Source: Amylostereum areolatum
Taxonomy: Eukaryota > Basidiomycota > Agaricomycetes > Russulales > Stereaceae
Direction of reading: 5' to 3'
DNA: 64,000 nucleotides
Assembly (NCBI GenBank): GCA_012932865.1
Contig: SAXG01000004.1
Location: forward strand, 1,488,001 to 1,552,000
Shown: positions 22,026 through 36,690 of the stretch, in pieces
Layout: each line of letters opens with the position of its first letter
Numbering within the stretch: position 1 is the stretch's first letter
The notes under the pieces: generated by a model
The model's database searches: none
What the model saw: only the letters and a program-made list of their open reading frames with translations
What the model was told of the DNA's origin: nothing
Translations under genes and position numbers: made by a program

Positions 22026-23247
22026 TGTCAATCGATGATCAGCTGGAGGGTGGGTATGACTGTTTGTAGCCATGGATGGGTGAGAGCTGTGTCCCCTAAG
22101 AAAGACCTAGTTTTCGGTGAGGTATCGACGAAAATCGAACAGAAATCTTGACCAAGGCGGCAGCCGTGAGAGCAGATAGGAAGAGGTTGTTGAGAACAGA
22201 ACATCACAAACCATTTTGGAGTATGGTGTCCCACGGCTGGCGCTGAGCGCTGGGTTCGCAAAACATAGTAACAGGTTTAGATCGTCGAGATGATGGTTCG
22301 CAATCGAGTCGCGCGGAGTCAAGCTTCAAATTTCAAATCTCAAGACAGACAGATAATAATATAATGCGATGCTCTAACAAAGAAGGGTTGTCTCGTATGC
22401 TGGCAGGATATAAGCGGTACGCGTACTCGTACTAGTAAAACATCACTAACATAAAATGGGGAGGGGGGGTGACGCAGAGGCAGAGTCCGACGGGCGGTGA
22501 GCAAAACCGAACCAAGAGAAATCTAACAAGGGGGACGGGGTGACTAGTGTAGCAGGGGGGGAGGGGGCAGGGGTATATCGTAAACATACAAGGAAGCCTA
22601 GAAACGAGGACCACCACCACCGTAACCGTATCCTACACTCCGCACCGAAATAAAGATAGTTGCTGCTCTGCTCCGCGCATGAGGGGAGGGGGAGTGTCCG
22701 GACTCTGTATCCGAAAGGAAAAATGGAGGTATGCAAGATGGATGGATGTTGTACTTGTACGTATGTATATGGCCCAGCGATGTCCATGTCACGTCGATGT
22801 CTATAAATCAGCAATTATGCGAGGGAATAGCGTGCGGGATGATGAATGAAGGGGTGGGGGGATGGGGATGGATTGTGCACGCCAAGACGATGGATAATGG
22901 ATGATGGAGGAAGACAACGAGACATAAACCGAACGCGGGGGGTGAAATAAGATAGGGCCATAATGAAGATAATCATGCCAGACGGGGAGAGCGACGAGAC
23001 AAAACATTGTACGATCGTGAGAGCAGCGCGTGAGACGAGAACGGATCCGAGATTGAGGGGACAGGGCACAAAAGCGTCGACGGCCACGAAGAGAAAGACG
23101 TCAAAGGTCGTGAGGGATTAAGAGGGATTTATGGGACGTGGCGCGTCAACAGAGAGAAGGACGCATAAAGAAGGGCTGGCATAAGGAGGGAGGGCGTTCG
23201 AGAGCTTGAGAAGGCCGAAACCAAGAGCGAATGCCCGTGCTGGTGAT
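22026..23247. other. Intergenic, low-complexity, no gene seen
   Basis: This stretch contains the promoter of MYND paralogue B and the 3' region of DED1. Between 22430 and 23000 the plus strand is strongly G-rich with runs of G (coding strand poly-C/T). Open frames there are a by-product of that composition. No RNA gene recognised. Confidence 0.5.
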
Positions 23248-25358
<2,111 letters not shown>

Positions 25359-25619
25359 ATTAGAGAAAGAGAAAAGAGTTGGGAGGGTTTTTTGGGGGGA
25401 AGGGGGGGTCTATGGGGGGGGAGGCGTAGTAGCCGTTGGAGAGAAAGGAAGCGAGCCGGAGAAAATTGCCCACATCTTGCCTTCAGCTCTCCCACGCTCC
25501 CACGTGCACGCACGGTCCGTTCCGGTCCGCTGCGCGTCAACGCCTGCGACAAGCGACGTGTCGACGCTGCCAGCCGCGTTCATACTCTCCTTGACGTTGT
25601 TGTCCACATCGTCCTCGCC
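25359..25619. promoter_or_regulatory. Bidirectional promoter between DED1 and SEC72
   Basis: The 261 bp between the two divergent ATGs must serve both genes. It contains a long purine/G-rich stretch (25380-25425 on the plus strand), which is the C/T tract upstream of DED1. Confidence 0.55.
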
Positions 25620-26534
25620 ATGGCCGCCCCTCAGTCGTTGACACCGCAACAACAACAACAACAACTCATGCAGCAGCAGATGCAACTGCAGGCGCAACAA
25701 CAAGCAGCAGTTCCACCGGACCCTCGCATGCAAGCTCTCATCGAAGCCGACTTTCGTCCCGTCGACATCGCATTCGGGGAGCCCAATAACTGCACAGCGC
25801 GTTGTGGTCCCCACAAACTCGAAAAATGCACCGACTGCGACGTCGACTTCGCCAACATGAACCGTCTATCTTCGATCCTCGCCGCCAACCCCAACCTGGT
25901 GTGTCCGCCACCGCCCCAGATCACCAACAAGAATCTATCTCAAATGGTCAACGCGACGAAGGAGGAGGGAAATGTGCGTTTGTTCGACCTTCGCAGATGA
26001 GAGGGCGACCACTGACCCGACCCGCGTGCGATGCAGACCTACTTCCGTTCAAAACAACACCCGCAGGCTCTGATGAAGTACACCCAGGCGCTCAAGTTCG
26101 CGTTCCAGCGTGTTCCCTGGGAGCAACAACAATATATGCGCGAAGAATGCGCGACCGTGCTCTCCAACCGCTCGGCGGCATTCTTCGAGGCCGGAGACTA
26201 CCTCGGCGCGCTCGGCGACGCCGAGACCGTCATCCAGCTCAAGAAACCTTGGTCGAAGGGTTCACTTCCGAAAGGCGAAGGCCCTCGTTGGACTCGGCGA
26301 GTACCAAGAGGCGAAGGAGGCGATCGAACAGGGCCTGCAATTCGAGCCAGGGAATGGGGTGCGTGTTGTTCGCTGGTACGGGGGTCGTGCAGGGTCGTCA
26401 CTGACGCGCACCGCCCACAGGACCTCCTTGGAACATACAACGACATCGACCGTACCATAAAGGCGGTTGCGCTGGCGGCTTCAAATCGACGCGCTTTGTC
26501 GACAGACAGGACGCTTGTGAATGACGACGCATGA
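25620..26534 (+). CDS. SEC72: Sec72, TPR subunit of the Sec63 ER translocation complex (one apparent frameshift)
   Basis: Sec72 belongs to the Sec62/63/71/72 complex for post-translational protein import into the ER, and its TPR domain docks cytosolic Hsp70. Exons are 25620-25973, 26037-26358 and 26421-26534. The N-terminus is Gln-rich; the fungal Sec72 region with paired Cys follows (CTARC, EKCTDCDVDF). TPR helices start at TYFRSKQHPQALMKYTQALK, with LSNRSAAFFEAGDYLGALGDA and AKALVGLGEYQEAKEAI. Exon 2 is 322 bases although its neighbours demand a multiple of three. The surplus base is a T at 26261-26262, between WSKG and HFRKAK; removing it restores a continuous TPR. Given the conserved context this is more likely a sequence error than a dead gene. 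Confidence 0.88.
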
Positions 26535-27096
26535 TACCCTCCACCTCTATATTTTACAGTATCTTATCCCTTTCGCGTGCCTTCGCTTTCATTTATTCAT
26601 ATTCGTTCGGAACCCGCTGTTGTATGCTTATGATCGCCTCCACTGGAGCCTTCCCCCCCTGCATTCCGTTCGTTTGCCCGTGCAGACCGAGCAGATGTCA
26701 AGCAAGTCAGTAAATGTGTGCCCTCAAGCACGAATGCCTCTTTCGCCTCGGGGATCACATGGAGTACTGCGAGATCTTGCTGCAGGGTTCGTTGCTTCGT
26801 TTGCAGAAGGCCATTACCTCGCCTTTCATTACCGACAACACCGAGGTTAGGGCTAAAAATACAGGCGAATTACGACGAACAGCCGCCTATATAGTCACTT
26901 GAAATCACTGCAAACGCCCACGATCCCTTTCCAGTTTCCCCCCTACGAGTACTATGCGCTCGCTCTCGTTCTCTCCCTCAACAACCCGTTTGCTTTAGCC
27001 CCAGCATCAACTTCTCGGCCGGACAAGCAAGGTGCCCCGAATTGTCAGTGCTCCACCCAAGGAACCCCACCCTCACCTTAACACCACGACCTCGTC
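26535..27096. other. Intergenic, no gene seen
   Basis: This stretch lies between SEC72 and APP1 in tandem. It is pyrimidine-rich with short C/T tracts just before the APP1 ATG. No other gene. Confidence 0.55.
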
Positions 27097-29473
27097 ATGG
27101 ATTCCAGCATGCGACGCCCTTACTGGAAAGCCATCGCATCGTCCTCGTCTTCACGGCTCTCGACCCTCAAAGACTCCATCGCCCAGCGCGACCTCAAGGG
27201 CGTGCGCCGCGAGCTCCAACCCGGCGAACACGGTTACATAGAAGGTACCAGCAAGAAACAATCTTGGTCACAATGGGCCGCCGCCGCGGGGCAGAAGATC
27301 GCGAAGAAGGTCGCAGGAGAAGAGGCATCGGCGAGTGCGAGCACCGAGAAGGTGCTCTTGTTTCCTGGCTGGGCTTCGAGACGATTTTATGCGGAGAGCT
27401 ATGCGGGCCCCCATGGCGCTGACAGTATGTGTCGGTTTCCACCTTCTTTCCTGTGAGATGCTGAGGGGTCGGTAGTTCTACCGTACGAGATCGAGGTGTT
27501 TACGTCTGGATACGCGGTCAAGAATCGTGCGCCAGGCATCCTTACTCGGTCGCAGAAAACGTTTGTCAAGCTCGCCAAATGTGCGTGTTTTCTTACAGCG
27601 CTGTCAGTCGAGACGCTGACGTCGGTGCAGCGTTCGCGTCCTTGCCGAAGATCAACCACGTCGGCGGATTTGGCTATGAGGAGATGCCGATGTCCAGGTC
27701 AACGGAAGAGCTGCTCGCCACCATGGAGCTCCCGCCCCGACCCGAAGAAATCACCGCCGAAACCGAATTGCGCGCGCTGCACTCCCGCAACAACTCCTCC
27801 GCGACCATTTTCTCCTCTTCATCCTCTTCGACGACCTTTCCTTCTCCCGCGCCCTCCCAGCCCCCTTCGCCCCCAGAGCTGGGCCCGTTCTCTCACTCCC
27901 AGCTCCAACGTCTACACTCCAACCTTGAAGCGCGCCTGCACCCATTCTGGGCCGCCGCTCTCCCCTCGCGCACGGTACGCATCAGCCTGTACCCCGCCCC
28001 GACTCCCGACGAGTCCCCCGCCGGCGCCTCGCGCACCTCGAGCGAATACCAGCTGTTCGACGCGCCGCTCGCGGTGCAACAGGTGCTCACGAGCCCCGAG
28101 GGCGCGTTCCAGGTCAAGTTCCGCGTGCCCTGGGAGGAGCTCTGCACGCACCCGCGCGGGGTGCACATCGCGTTTGGCGAGCCCGCGGAGGAGCACGAGT
28201 TTGTCGTCGCCGTCGAGCTCCTGCCCCCACCTCCGCCGCTCAACGCGTCCGCTCAGGTCTTCTATGAGCACACCATTCGTCCACCCGTGCCGACAGCGAA
28301 TGCGGAGGAACGCGTGCCGCTCACGCACTCGCAGGTCCGCGTCATCTCCGACATTGACGACACCGTCAAGCTCTCGAGCGTGCTGGGCGGCGCGCGCGCT
28401 GTGTTCTACAATGTTTTCGTGAAGGACTTGCGGGACAACGTGATCCGGGGCATGGGAGAGTGGTACGGCGAGATGTGGAGACGAGGCGTGCGCTTTCACT
28501 ACGTTGTGGGTCCTTCCATATATCTTTCTATGTATTACCATCGCTTACGGGTGACGAATAGTCGAATGGTCCCTTCGAGCTCCTCCCCGTCATCAACGAG
28601 TTCTTCCAACTAGGCCCAGCTCCCCGCAGGCTCCATCCGCCTCCGCTCCTACACCACCCGCTCCCTCTTCAATGGCCTCCTCTCCGCCCCCGCCGCCCGG
28701 AAACGCGCCGGCGTCGAGGACGTCCTCGCCTCCTTCCCAAACTCCAAGTTCATCCTCGTCGGCGACTCGGGCGAGCAGGACCTCGAGCTGTACGCCTCCC
28801 TCGCCCTGCGCGCGTCCGGACCAGGTCGTCTGCATCTTCGTGCGCGACGCGAACACGTACGACGACGGCGGGCCCGGCATCAGCGACCCCACCGGCGCGA
28901 GCATGGAAGACGTCGCGCTCGCGCCGCCCGAGCAGCCGTTCGCGCACCCCGTCGGCGCGGGCCGGCGCAAGAGCAGCACCGCGTCTTCCCTCATGTCGGG
29001 CATCAAGAGCGGGCTCGGGTCCGCCCCGCCCTCCCCTCCCCTGCCCACGGCACCTCTACGCGCAAGCTTGGGTTCGCGCCCGTCGTCGATCGTTGGGAAC
29101 GGGGACTACTTCTCCCAACGGTCGGTGTCGCAGGACTTTGACCGCGACGGGACGCCGGTGGGCGCGGGCGAGCCGGCGTCGGCCTACCCCTCATTATCCG
29201 TACATGCACGCGTCCGGATCCCCGACGGGCTCGTCGTCGTCGCTGGCCTCGGGCTCGGGGACACCGCTCGGGATGCGTCCGTCGAGCATGAACCAGGCGG
29301 GGATGACCGAGTCGGAGAAGAAGCGGTACGCGCTCCAGATGCGCGTGTGGAAGGCGCGCGTCGAGACCCCGCCGGGCGTCGTCCTGCGCGTGTTTCGGGA
29401 GCCGGAGGAGTGCGTCGAGGCGCAGGAGGTGCTCGATCGGTTCGCGCAGGGCGCGGAGGGGGGCTCGTCGTAG
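27097..29473 (+). CDS. APP1: App1-type phosphatidate phosphatase (three apparent frameshifts)
   Basis: App1 is a Mg-dependent phosphatidate phosphatase of cortical actin patches, converting phosphatidic acid to diacylglycerol during endocytosis. Exons are 27097-27424, 27476-27580, 27631-28505 and 28562-29473. The catalytic DxDxT is seen as SDIDDTVK (about residue 384), followed by VFYNVFVKDLRDNVIRGMGEWY and, over the last intron, FHYVSNGPFELLPVINEFF. The domain continues RSYTTRSLFNGLL, SKFILVGDSGEQDLELYA and QVVCIFVRDANTYDD. The tail ends with SEKKRYALQMRVWKA and FREPEECVEAQE. In the last exon the frame moves three times, each by one extra base: in AGGCCC at 28613, in GCCCTG at 28804-28806 and in ACCCCT at 29187-29190. 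Removing them gives an uninterrupted family-like protein. Confidence 0.88.
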
Positions 29474-29978
29474 TGCGTGCTGTTTCTGTTCGGCTTTTGT
29501 TGTTGTTGCTCTGCTTTGGTCGTGGTGCTTTTTCCTGGATTCGGACGTGGTAGCGTACTTGTATTCGCGGAATTCTTTGCAGTCGGGGATCGGGGACGGG
29601 GATTTGGTCGTGGAGTAATTACTTATTGTGTCACTGTAGATGTACATATACGTTATCTCTGGTGTATTCTGTTCCTTTATAATGTACTCCATAGTACCTC
29701 GTGTACCCCATCTGCTCCGAGGGCTGGCTGCTATCGTCTGTCTGGAAACCCGAGCGTCGATACGGAGATGCAAAACATCTACCTGCTTGTCTCAGGAAAA
29801 CGGGCAATTGTCAGGACTCAGCAGGAGCTAGGCGGAGGGCAAAGAAAGTGTGGCACGTCGGGGGAAATTCTGGATGTAATATGAAACGCTGAACTTGATA
29901 CAGAGACGAGCATGCCAGCTTGGTTCAATTCGGAGCTCTAGGTTCAGGTCCTACGCCGTAAACAGGACGGGGCCTTGA
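29474..29978. other. Intergenic, left border of the cassette array
   Basis: This is the APP1 3' region. No gene. Similarity to the repeated cassettes begins to its right. Confidence 0.5.
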
Positions 29979-30650
29979 TCAGACTTGGAGTCTTGCACTC
30001 GTGAGGGTCTGGTCTGAAACCAGAGCGAAGGTATACGGAAGGAGAAGAGGAGTATAGGGGGACGCCGGGGGAACGCCTAAACTTGGCAAGCACACGACTT
30101 GTAAGAAATCACTGGGGGAGATAAAAGACGCTGGGGACGGAACCGAATGGTACTTAGTGAGCGAAGGAGGAGATGAATCGGATGTGGCTGAGAGGGGGAG
30201 GAGCCATCGCCGACTACGGGGACCTGTTCTCGAGATGAGGCGGGGTCCCAAGAGAAGGAGCATGAGAGGCTGAGTTATTTGCATGCGTGAGTCGGAGAAA
30301 TGAGAGAAAGTATAACCAGGAATACGCACCGTAGTACATAGGGCGAGCAACTCCTCCATCGCATTTTGATCGCATCCAGCGATCCACCGCCGCAGTTCCA
30401 TAGACATTCGTTCATGCGTCGTGAGGCGGAAAAGGATGAGCATTGACACGAGCAGGCCGAAGCCTTTGAAACAATACAGTCGTCGTTCAACGTTGATCAA
30501 GGGAAAGGCTAAATAACGGCCGTTTACGAGAGTTTCAGGAGAGGGGTCGATGAGAGGAGAGGAGGTCGCCCGCCGAGACTTTGCTCGGCAGATCCCGTTC
30601 GTTGCAAGACCGGCGACCACGACAAATGAACGTTGAAGTCGAGCTTCCCG
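29979..30650 (-). repeat. Cassette block H, unit 1 (degenerate minus-strand gene)
   Basis: This segment is clearly related to 37831-38460 (unit 2), more distantly to 44690-45350 (unit 3) and to the right edge (63720-64000). On the minus strand the copies share a peptide with THERMSMELRRW in unit 1 and THERTSMELRRW in unit 2, followed by a conserved splice donor G|GTGCGTA at about 30331. This suggests the first exons of an old gene. No domain is recognised. No continuous coding frame survives, so it is listed as a repeat. The rest of H seen next to other units is missing here, where APP1 adjoins. Confidence 0.55.
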
Positions 30651-32480
30651 TCATACTTATATTCCTCTCATCGCCCTCAACTTTCTACTACTCTTCAAGC
30701 GGCTCACCGCACTGGCTACCTCCACCACCGGTCTCTTCCACCTTTCCCCCCTCTCATTTCAACCCCGCACCAAGAGATAAAGCGAAAATCTTTTAAGGTA
30801 TTCGCTCGGCGACGACATGCAACCACGAAAGTCGTTTGCTTAGCTCCGGTCCGCTCGTGGGTACTCATCTGTCGTCTACTCGACGACTCGTCTAACCTCG
30901 CAGATTGATTTTTAGATGGACGCGTGCAGAACGCGTCGCTCATGCTCGCGGGTTTCCTTTGGGTTTCCTGACCGGCACTTCAAGTCTACATATCACCTTG
31001 GAGCCCCAAACCCCCCTCCTCTTCAGGACACGATGCCTCGTTCAGCACTCCGGGACCCGGTCTTTGGTTGTCGTCTCTCGATGAAGCAAAATTCATCGGG
31101 AAACCTGGTCGTCCTTTCCCCCTGGTCGTGGACTCCCCCTAGGCAACACACCGACGAGGCGAGGCCGTGCGATGGGCACAAGGACACCGCGCGGGTCTGC
31201 GCGGGTCGTGCACTGTGGGATGGATCATGGACTCGAATTGCCTTTCAAGTCAATAAACCGTCGCTCTTCGTCGTGATTGACTGGACACCCGAGAAGCACG
31301 CGATCAAATTTAGGACGATCGCGCCCATGACCGCGCCCACAACCACGTCACCACCAACATTGTCTCGTGCCCAGCACCGCTCGGGGTCATACACAAAACT
31401 CGTGCTTTCCCCCTCCGCCTGGCGCCAAGTAATTCGGCGCTTTTTGCGACCTGGATGAAGAACGCCGATGCCCTTCTCCACCGTCCCTTCAATTCGTCGC
31501 GTGGGGGGCCGGTCTTCATCGTGACAAACGATGGACGGCCCTTCGAGCCATTGACGTGTCTCTGGGAGGACCGATGGTGAGCTATGCGCGTTTATATGCA
31601 GAACGTATTCTGACCATCGTGTTTCGTAATTTAGGCTGTTTTCGAACCGGCATTCGCCAAGGGCACATCAACGAGAATGCGAAGACCAATAGGATCACGT
31701 CAACTCCCCCCCTCCCCCAAGTACCAGCAGATGCACAAGGACGCTGCGTACTGTATGCCGGAAGTGGAACAAACAAAGGCCCTTATCAATATCAGCACCT
31801 TGGAAGTTGGCAATCTTCCCCGGCGCCGTCCCTTCTTCTTCAATTGTCGCGGTATACCTGCCTTACAATCCTGGAGCATCTATGCGGCGTTGGCATAGGA
31901 TCTGAGACGATAACAACGTGTGTGTTCAAGGAGGAGCTATTAGTGGATGTGAGTCGAGTGCGATACTGCGAGGAAAGTGGTGATCGAACACTATGATGGA
32001 AGCGAGGTAAGTAAACGGTGTTTGTTGGGTATCCCTTTGTGCGGGGATGCTGACGTTCATTCGCCCAGATCCTTGTCTCGTTGCAAGATCGATAAAGTAT
32101 CTCGCATGGTTGTACCCCTGGTCATTGTGTATGATGCCACGTTTCCGCGACAAATTATTCCCGCGAACTGTCCTTGTCTTTGTGCGGCGGAGTCAGGGTG
32201 TAGAGCATAATGACCTTTCGATGGTGATATAAAGTTCGGTTCCTCTGGCCTGTGCACAGCAATCTCCGGAGCGACTCAAAAGACAACAACCGGGTGTAGA
32301 CGTCCCCCATCTCCCGCCCTTGCCCCCACTGTCTTGCGTCCAGCACCCGTTACTTCGACTGGCTCGAACCTCAACCCTCTTTTCGCGCGTAGGCCTATCA
32401 CAAGATTGAAACTATCCTTGTCCTAGCCTTCTCCAATTCTCCCGCTGAACATCCTTCGCCCTTTAACATACAACACTTCC
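30651..32480 (+). repeat. Cassette block G, unit 1 (degenerate plus-strand gene)
   Basis: This block is repeated upstream of every TPR-CHAT gene. Anchor: GCAGATTGATTTTTAGATGG at 30900-30919. Further shared pieces are an exon starting VFEPAFAKGTS after TTTAG (about 31635), RYCEESGDRT followed by a GTAAGT donor (about 31960-32007), and YDATFPRQIIPANCPC (about 32130-32175) ending in CAAES. The Cys pairs suggest a zinc-binding protein, but the family is not recognised. Stops interrupt every possible join, so it looks like a decayed gene carried along with the array. Confidence 0.5.
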
Positions 32481-32622
32481 GGTCTGTCTTCGTGCGCTCG
32501 AAGTAGAAGGCGCACTAACTAACCCCAACACCAGACCTCGGTCTCTCATACACGTATCCCTTCCTCCATCGGACGCAACCTGAAACCCTTCCTCAACATC
32601 CCACGCAGATCCTCGATCCATA

Positions 32623-35600
32623 ATGGCTGAGTAAGGTGCTTTATCCAGGTCTCCCTCGTCGCTGACACCACACACCAGGCAGATGAAGATGTGCAACATC
32701 TTTCCAACCTTCGCCAACTCGACACAGTCCAGGCAAGACTTGCTTATTCTGCTCGGTACATTTCTTGGCAAGAGCCTTCATCGCTGGCCCGCATCGGCAT
32801 CCCCTTTTATACCCGGTTCAAGGAGAATGGCAACCCGGTAGACATCGACACAACCATCGCTTTCCAGCAGCATGCTCTCTACCTCACTCCCGAGGATCAC
32901 ATTGATAAGCCTATGTACCTCTACAATCTCGGCCAGTTCTTCCTATGCCGATTCGAGCGACTGGGGGACCTCGCGGATGTCGACAAAGCCATCTGTCTGC
33001 AGCGCGAGGCCGTCGATCTCACTCCCGAGGACCACACCAACAAGCACGTGTATCTCAACGGCCTGGCAGCCTCCTTTGTGCGTCGATACGCGCGGCTGGG
33101 AGACTTCGCCGATATCGAAAGCGCCATCTGTCTGCGGCGCCAGGCCATCGATCTCACTGCCGAGGATTACCCCTACAAGCATGTGTATCTCAACGGCCTG
33201 GGGGCCTCCCTTACGGAGCGATTCCGGCGGCTGGGAGACATCGTGGATATCGACAGCGCCATCCGGGTGCAGAGCGAGGCCATCGATCTCACTCCCGAGG
33301 GTTACATAGACAAGCCTATGTACCTCGGCATCCAGGGGATCTCCTTCCGGCATCGATTCCAGCGGCTGGGGGACGTCGCGGATATCGACAGTGCCATCCG
33401 TGTGCTGCGCGAGGCTGTCGATCTCACTCCCAAAGGCCACACTAAAAGGCATACATGCCTCCACCATCTCGGTGACTCCTTCCTGCTTCGATTTGGGCGG
33501 GTGGGAGACCTCGCGGATGTCGAAAGCGCCGTCCGTGTGCTGCGCGAAGCCGTGGATCTTACTCCTGAGGGCCACGCCGACAAGCATGTGCATCTCAACG
33601 GCTTGGGAGTCTCCCTTACGCAGCGATTCTGGCGTCTGGGAGACATCGTGGATATCGACAGCGCCATCCGTGTGGAGCGCGAGGCTGTCGATCTCGCTCC
33701 CGAGGGCTACATCATGAAGCCTACGTATCTCAACAGCCTGGGGCACTACCTTATGCTTCGATTCGAGCGGCTGGGAGACCTCGCAGATGTCGACAGCGCC
33801 ATCCGTGTGCAGAGCGAGGCCGTGAATCTCACTCCCGAGGGCCACATCCACAAGCCTAGGTGGCAGATCAACCTGGGGGTCGCCTTTACGCATCGATTCG
33901 AGCGGCTGGGAGACATCACGGATATCAACAGTGCCATCCGTTTGCAGTGCGCGGCCATAGATGTCATTCCCAACGGCCACGCCGCCAAGCCTATGTACCT
34001 CAACGACCTAGGAATCCTCTTTACGCGTCGATCCGAGCGGTTGGGAGACCTCACGGATGTTGACAGCGCCATCCGTGTGCAGCACGAGGCCGTCAACCTC
34101 ACTCCGGAGGGCCACATCAACAAGCATTTATGTCTCAACAGCTTGGGGGCCTCCCTTGCGCATCGATTCCAGCGGCTGGGAGACCTCGCGGATGTCGACG
34201 GCGCTATCCGTGTACAGAGTGAGGCTATAGATATCACTCCCGAGGGCAACATCCATAAGCCTGGGTGGCTGAACAACCTGGGCATCTCCTTCAGGTGTCG
34301 GTTCGAGCGGTTTGGAGACATCACGGATGTCGACAGCGCCATCCGGATGCATAACCAGGCCGTGGATCTCACTCGGGAGGGGCACACTCACAAGCATATA
34401 TTCCTCAGCCACCTGGGGATCGCCTCTATGCGTCGATTCGAGCGGCTCGGAGACCTCGCAGATATTGACAGCGCCATTCGTGTGCAGCGTGCGGCCATCA
34501 ATATCATTCCTGACGGCCACGCCGCCAAGCCTGCGTGCCGCAACAACCTGGGGGACTCCTTCCGGCATCGATTCCAGCGGTTTGGGGAAATGACCGACTT
34601 TCAGACTGCGATTGATGTTTTTAGGAAAGCCGCAAATGATCCCTCTGGCCCTTCATCGCACAGATTGGAGGCTTCCCGACAATGGGCTCTGCTACTGTCC
34701 TCCTCACCTTCCACATCCTCGCCCTTGGAGGCCTACCGGGTGGTACTAGCACTCGTACCGCGTATGGTATGGCTGGGTTCCAACCTCTGTCGCCGCTCTG
34801 AAGCGCTTCCTGCGGTAGCCGAAGTAGTGAGCGAGGCCGTTGCTGCCGCAATCGCAGCCGGCGATTTGACATGCGCTCTTGAATGGCTGGAGGAGGGCCG
34901 GCGTGTCATCTGGGGACAGATGCTTCAACTCCGCACGCCGCTCGATGACCTGCGTGCCGTGGACCCAGAACTTGCAGGTGACTTGGAGCGCACTTCGCGC
35001 GCGCTCGACGATGCGGGAGCAAGTGAAGTCCTGCTTCTCAACAAGAAGAAGGAGGGGGCATCATCGGAAGATATGGCGCAGCAGCATCGTCGTCTCGCAG
35101 AGGAATATGAGTGGATGGTCGAGAAAGTTCGCGCACTACCCGGGTGCGAAGACTTCCTACGCCCCAAGAGGCTCGCACATCTTCGCGCCGCTGCTGATTC
35201 AGGTCCTGTGGTCGTGGTCACCATCAGCAAAAGCCGATGCGACGCGATGATCTTGCTTCAAACTTCTGACGCAGTCCTACATGTCCCCCTCCCCACTCTT
35301 AGGCACGAAGATGTGGCCGCTTGGAAAGACGCAATGCTGCAGTACCTTCGGGGGTCGGGTGTTCAGGCCCGTGAAATGCGAGAGTGTCCCGTGGCTGGGG
35401 AAGATAGCATTGTGCCGACTATCCTCGCTGACCTTTGGTCGAAAATCGTGCAGCCCGTACTCTTTGCGCTAGGCCATGTACGTTTGTGCATCACTATATC
35501 TCTTCGACCGATACTCACAAATGATTTGCGGCTCTTAGTCGTCGGGAGATAAGCCGACAGCAGGTGATCTCCCTCACCTCACCTGGTGTGCGACAGGTCC

Positions 35601-36330
35601 TTTGGCGTTCCTTCCCCTCCATGCAGCAGGCATCTATGACGAGGCAGGAGGACCCAAGGTGTTCGACTATGTCGTATCCTCCTACACGCCAACGCTCTCC
35701 GCGCTAATCGAAGCTGGAAGACGTGCTAACTCGCCGACTCCTAGCGTTCTCACCGTGTCGCAGCTCGGCACTGGTCAACATTCACTGCCAGGGACTGTCG
35801 AGAAGATTGCAGCTATCCAGACGATCGTCGGAAACCACGGCTTGCATCTGGATGGAGAGAACGCGACGAAGGACTCCGTGTTGGCAGCGATGGAGAACCA
35901 CAACTGGATCCATCTGGCTTGTCACACGCACCAGAATATCCAAGACCCTACCAAAAGCGCATTCATCCTCTACAACAGCCAGTTAGATCTCCTTTCCATC
36001 ATGCAACGCTCGTTCAAGCACACCGAGCTCGCGTTCCTGTCGGCCTGTCAGACTGCGACCGGCGACGAGAAACTGACGGAGGAGGCGGCTCACCTTGCGG
36101 CGGGAATGCTGATGGCGGGGTATTCAAGCGTCGTGGCGACGATGTGGTCGATCAAGGACACGGATGCGCCTGTAGTTGCGAAGGAGTTTTATTCGCGGCT
36201 GATGGAGGAGGGCGGGCATGATCGAAGGAAGGTGGCATACGCGCTCCATGCGGCGGTGAAGCGTCTGCGAGATGAGGTCGGGGAGAAAAACTTCGTACGA
36301 TGGGTGCCCTTCATTCACGTCGGGATATGA
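32623..36330 (+). CDS. TPR-CHAT protein, copy 1 (intact)
   Basis: CHAT domains are caspase-like cysteine peptidases, here joined to a TPR receptor-like part. Exon 2 (32679-35477) and exon 3 (35539-36330) are open throughout and give about 1,197 residues. The start is inferred from the other copies as a lone ATG exon (32623-32625); here the following bases are GCTGAGT rather than GTGAGT. Residues about 55-640 form 13 units of exactly 45 residues (consensus DxDSAIRxQxEAVDLTPEGH...KPxYLNxLGxSFxxRFERLGDL). A helical linker follows, with PLEAYRVVLALVPRMVWLG and ALEWLEEGRRVIWGQMLQLR. The CHAT core has WIHLACH (His about 1063) and FLSACQTATGD (Cys about 1104), then SSVVATMWSI. The single internal intron separates linker and CHAT core. 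Confidence 0.88.
32838..34592 (+). repeat. 135-bp in-frame tandem repeat, 13 units (TPR-like array of copy 1)
   Basis: Thirteen units of 135 bp with no length variation, each coding 45 residues; a fourteenth, divergent unit starts at 34593 (TDFQTAIDVFRKAA). The period is longer than the classical 34-residue TPR and close to the extended 42-residue TPR type. Units differ mainly at the tip (the EGHxxKP stretch) and in the hydrophobic helix LGxSFxxRF. Confidence 0.9.
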
Positions 36331-36690
36331 GCCTGTGTTTGAGTCAGTGACTTACTGTCAGTGTTTCCATTCAAAATTTATTCGGTGTATCCGCTCTCTT
36401 CTTTGTTCGGGGTTGTTTTTTTTTCTTCCCGTTTCGACAGACTTGACCACTCGTCGCTTGACGCACCATCGGTCCCCGCCTCCCCACTTGAAGAGTTGCG
36501 AGATTTATCCACTTGTCCTTATGTGCGTACGGGTTCTCCGACCCCCCATTTCGAATCGCTGCCTCATTATGTATGCTCCTTGGTTCATAACGTCCCTTCG
36601 ATGTACCGAGGTAAGCACAAAGGGACACTATCATGCGGCATATTCGAGCAGAAAATTCAATTACACGTATTGTACATCCCATACTGTAAT
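36331..36690. other. 3' flank of TPR-CHAT copy 1
   Basis: The flank just after the stop is T-rich and resembles the one after copy 2 (CCTGTGTTT, then TTCCATTCAAAAT at about 36362 and 43260), showing that the duplicated unit extends past the coding region. No gene. Confidence 0.55.

Noticed and set aside
22430..23000. Several 60-120 codon frames in G-rich DNA downstream of DED1
   Set aside because: Translations are low-complexity Pro/Ser/Leu strings caused by base composition, without start context or domains.
32921..34568. Long open frames on the minus strand and in other plus frames across the TPR arrays of all copies
   Set aside because: A 135-bp repeat with no stops in one frame repeats the absence of stops in others; these Arg/Ser-rich translations are shadows.
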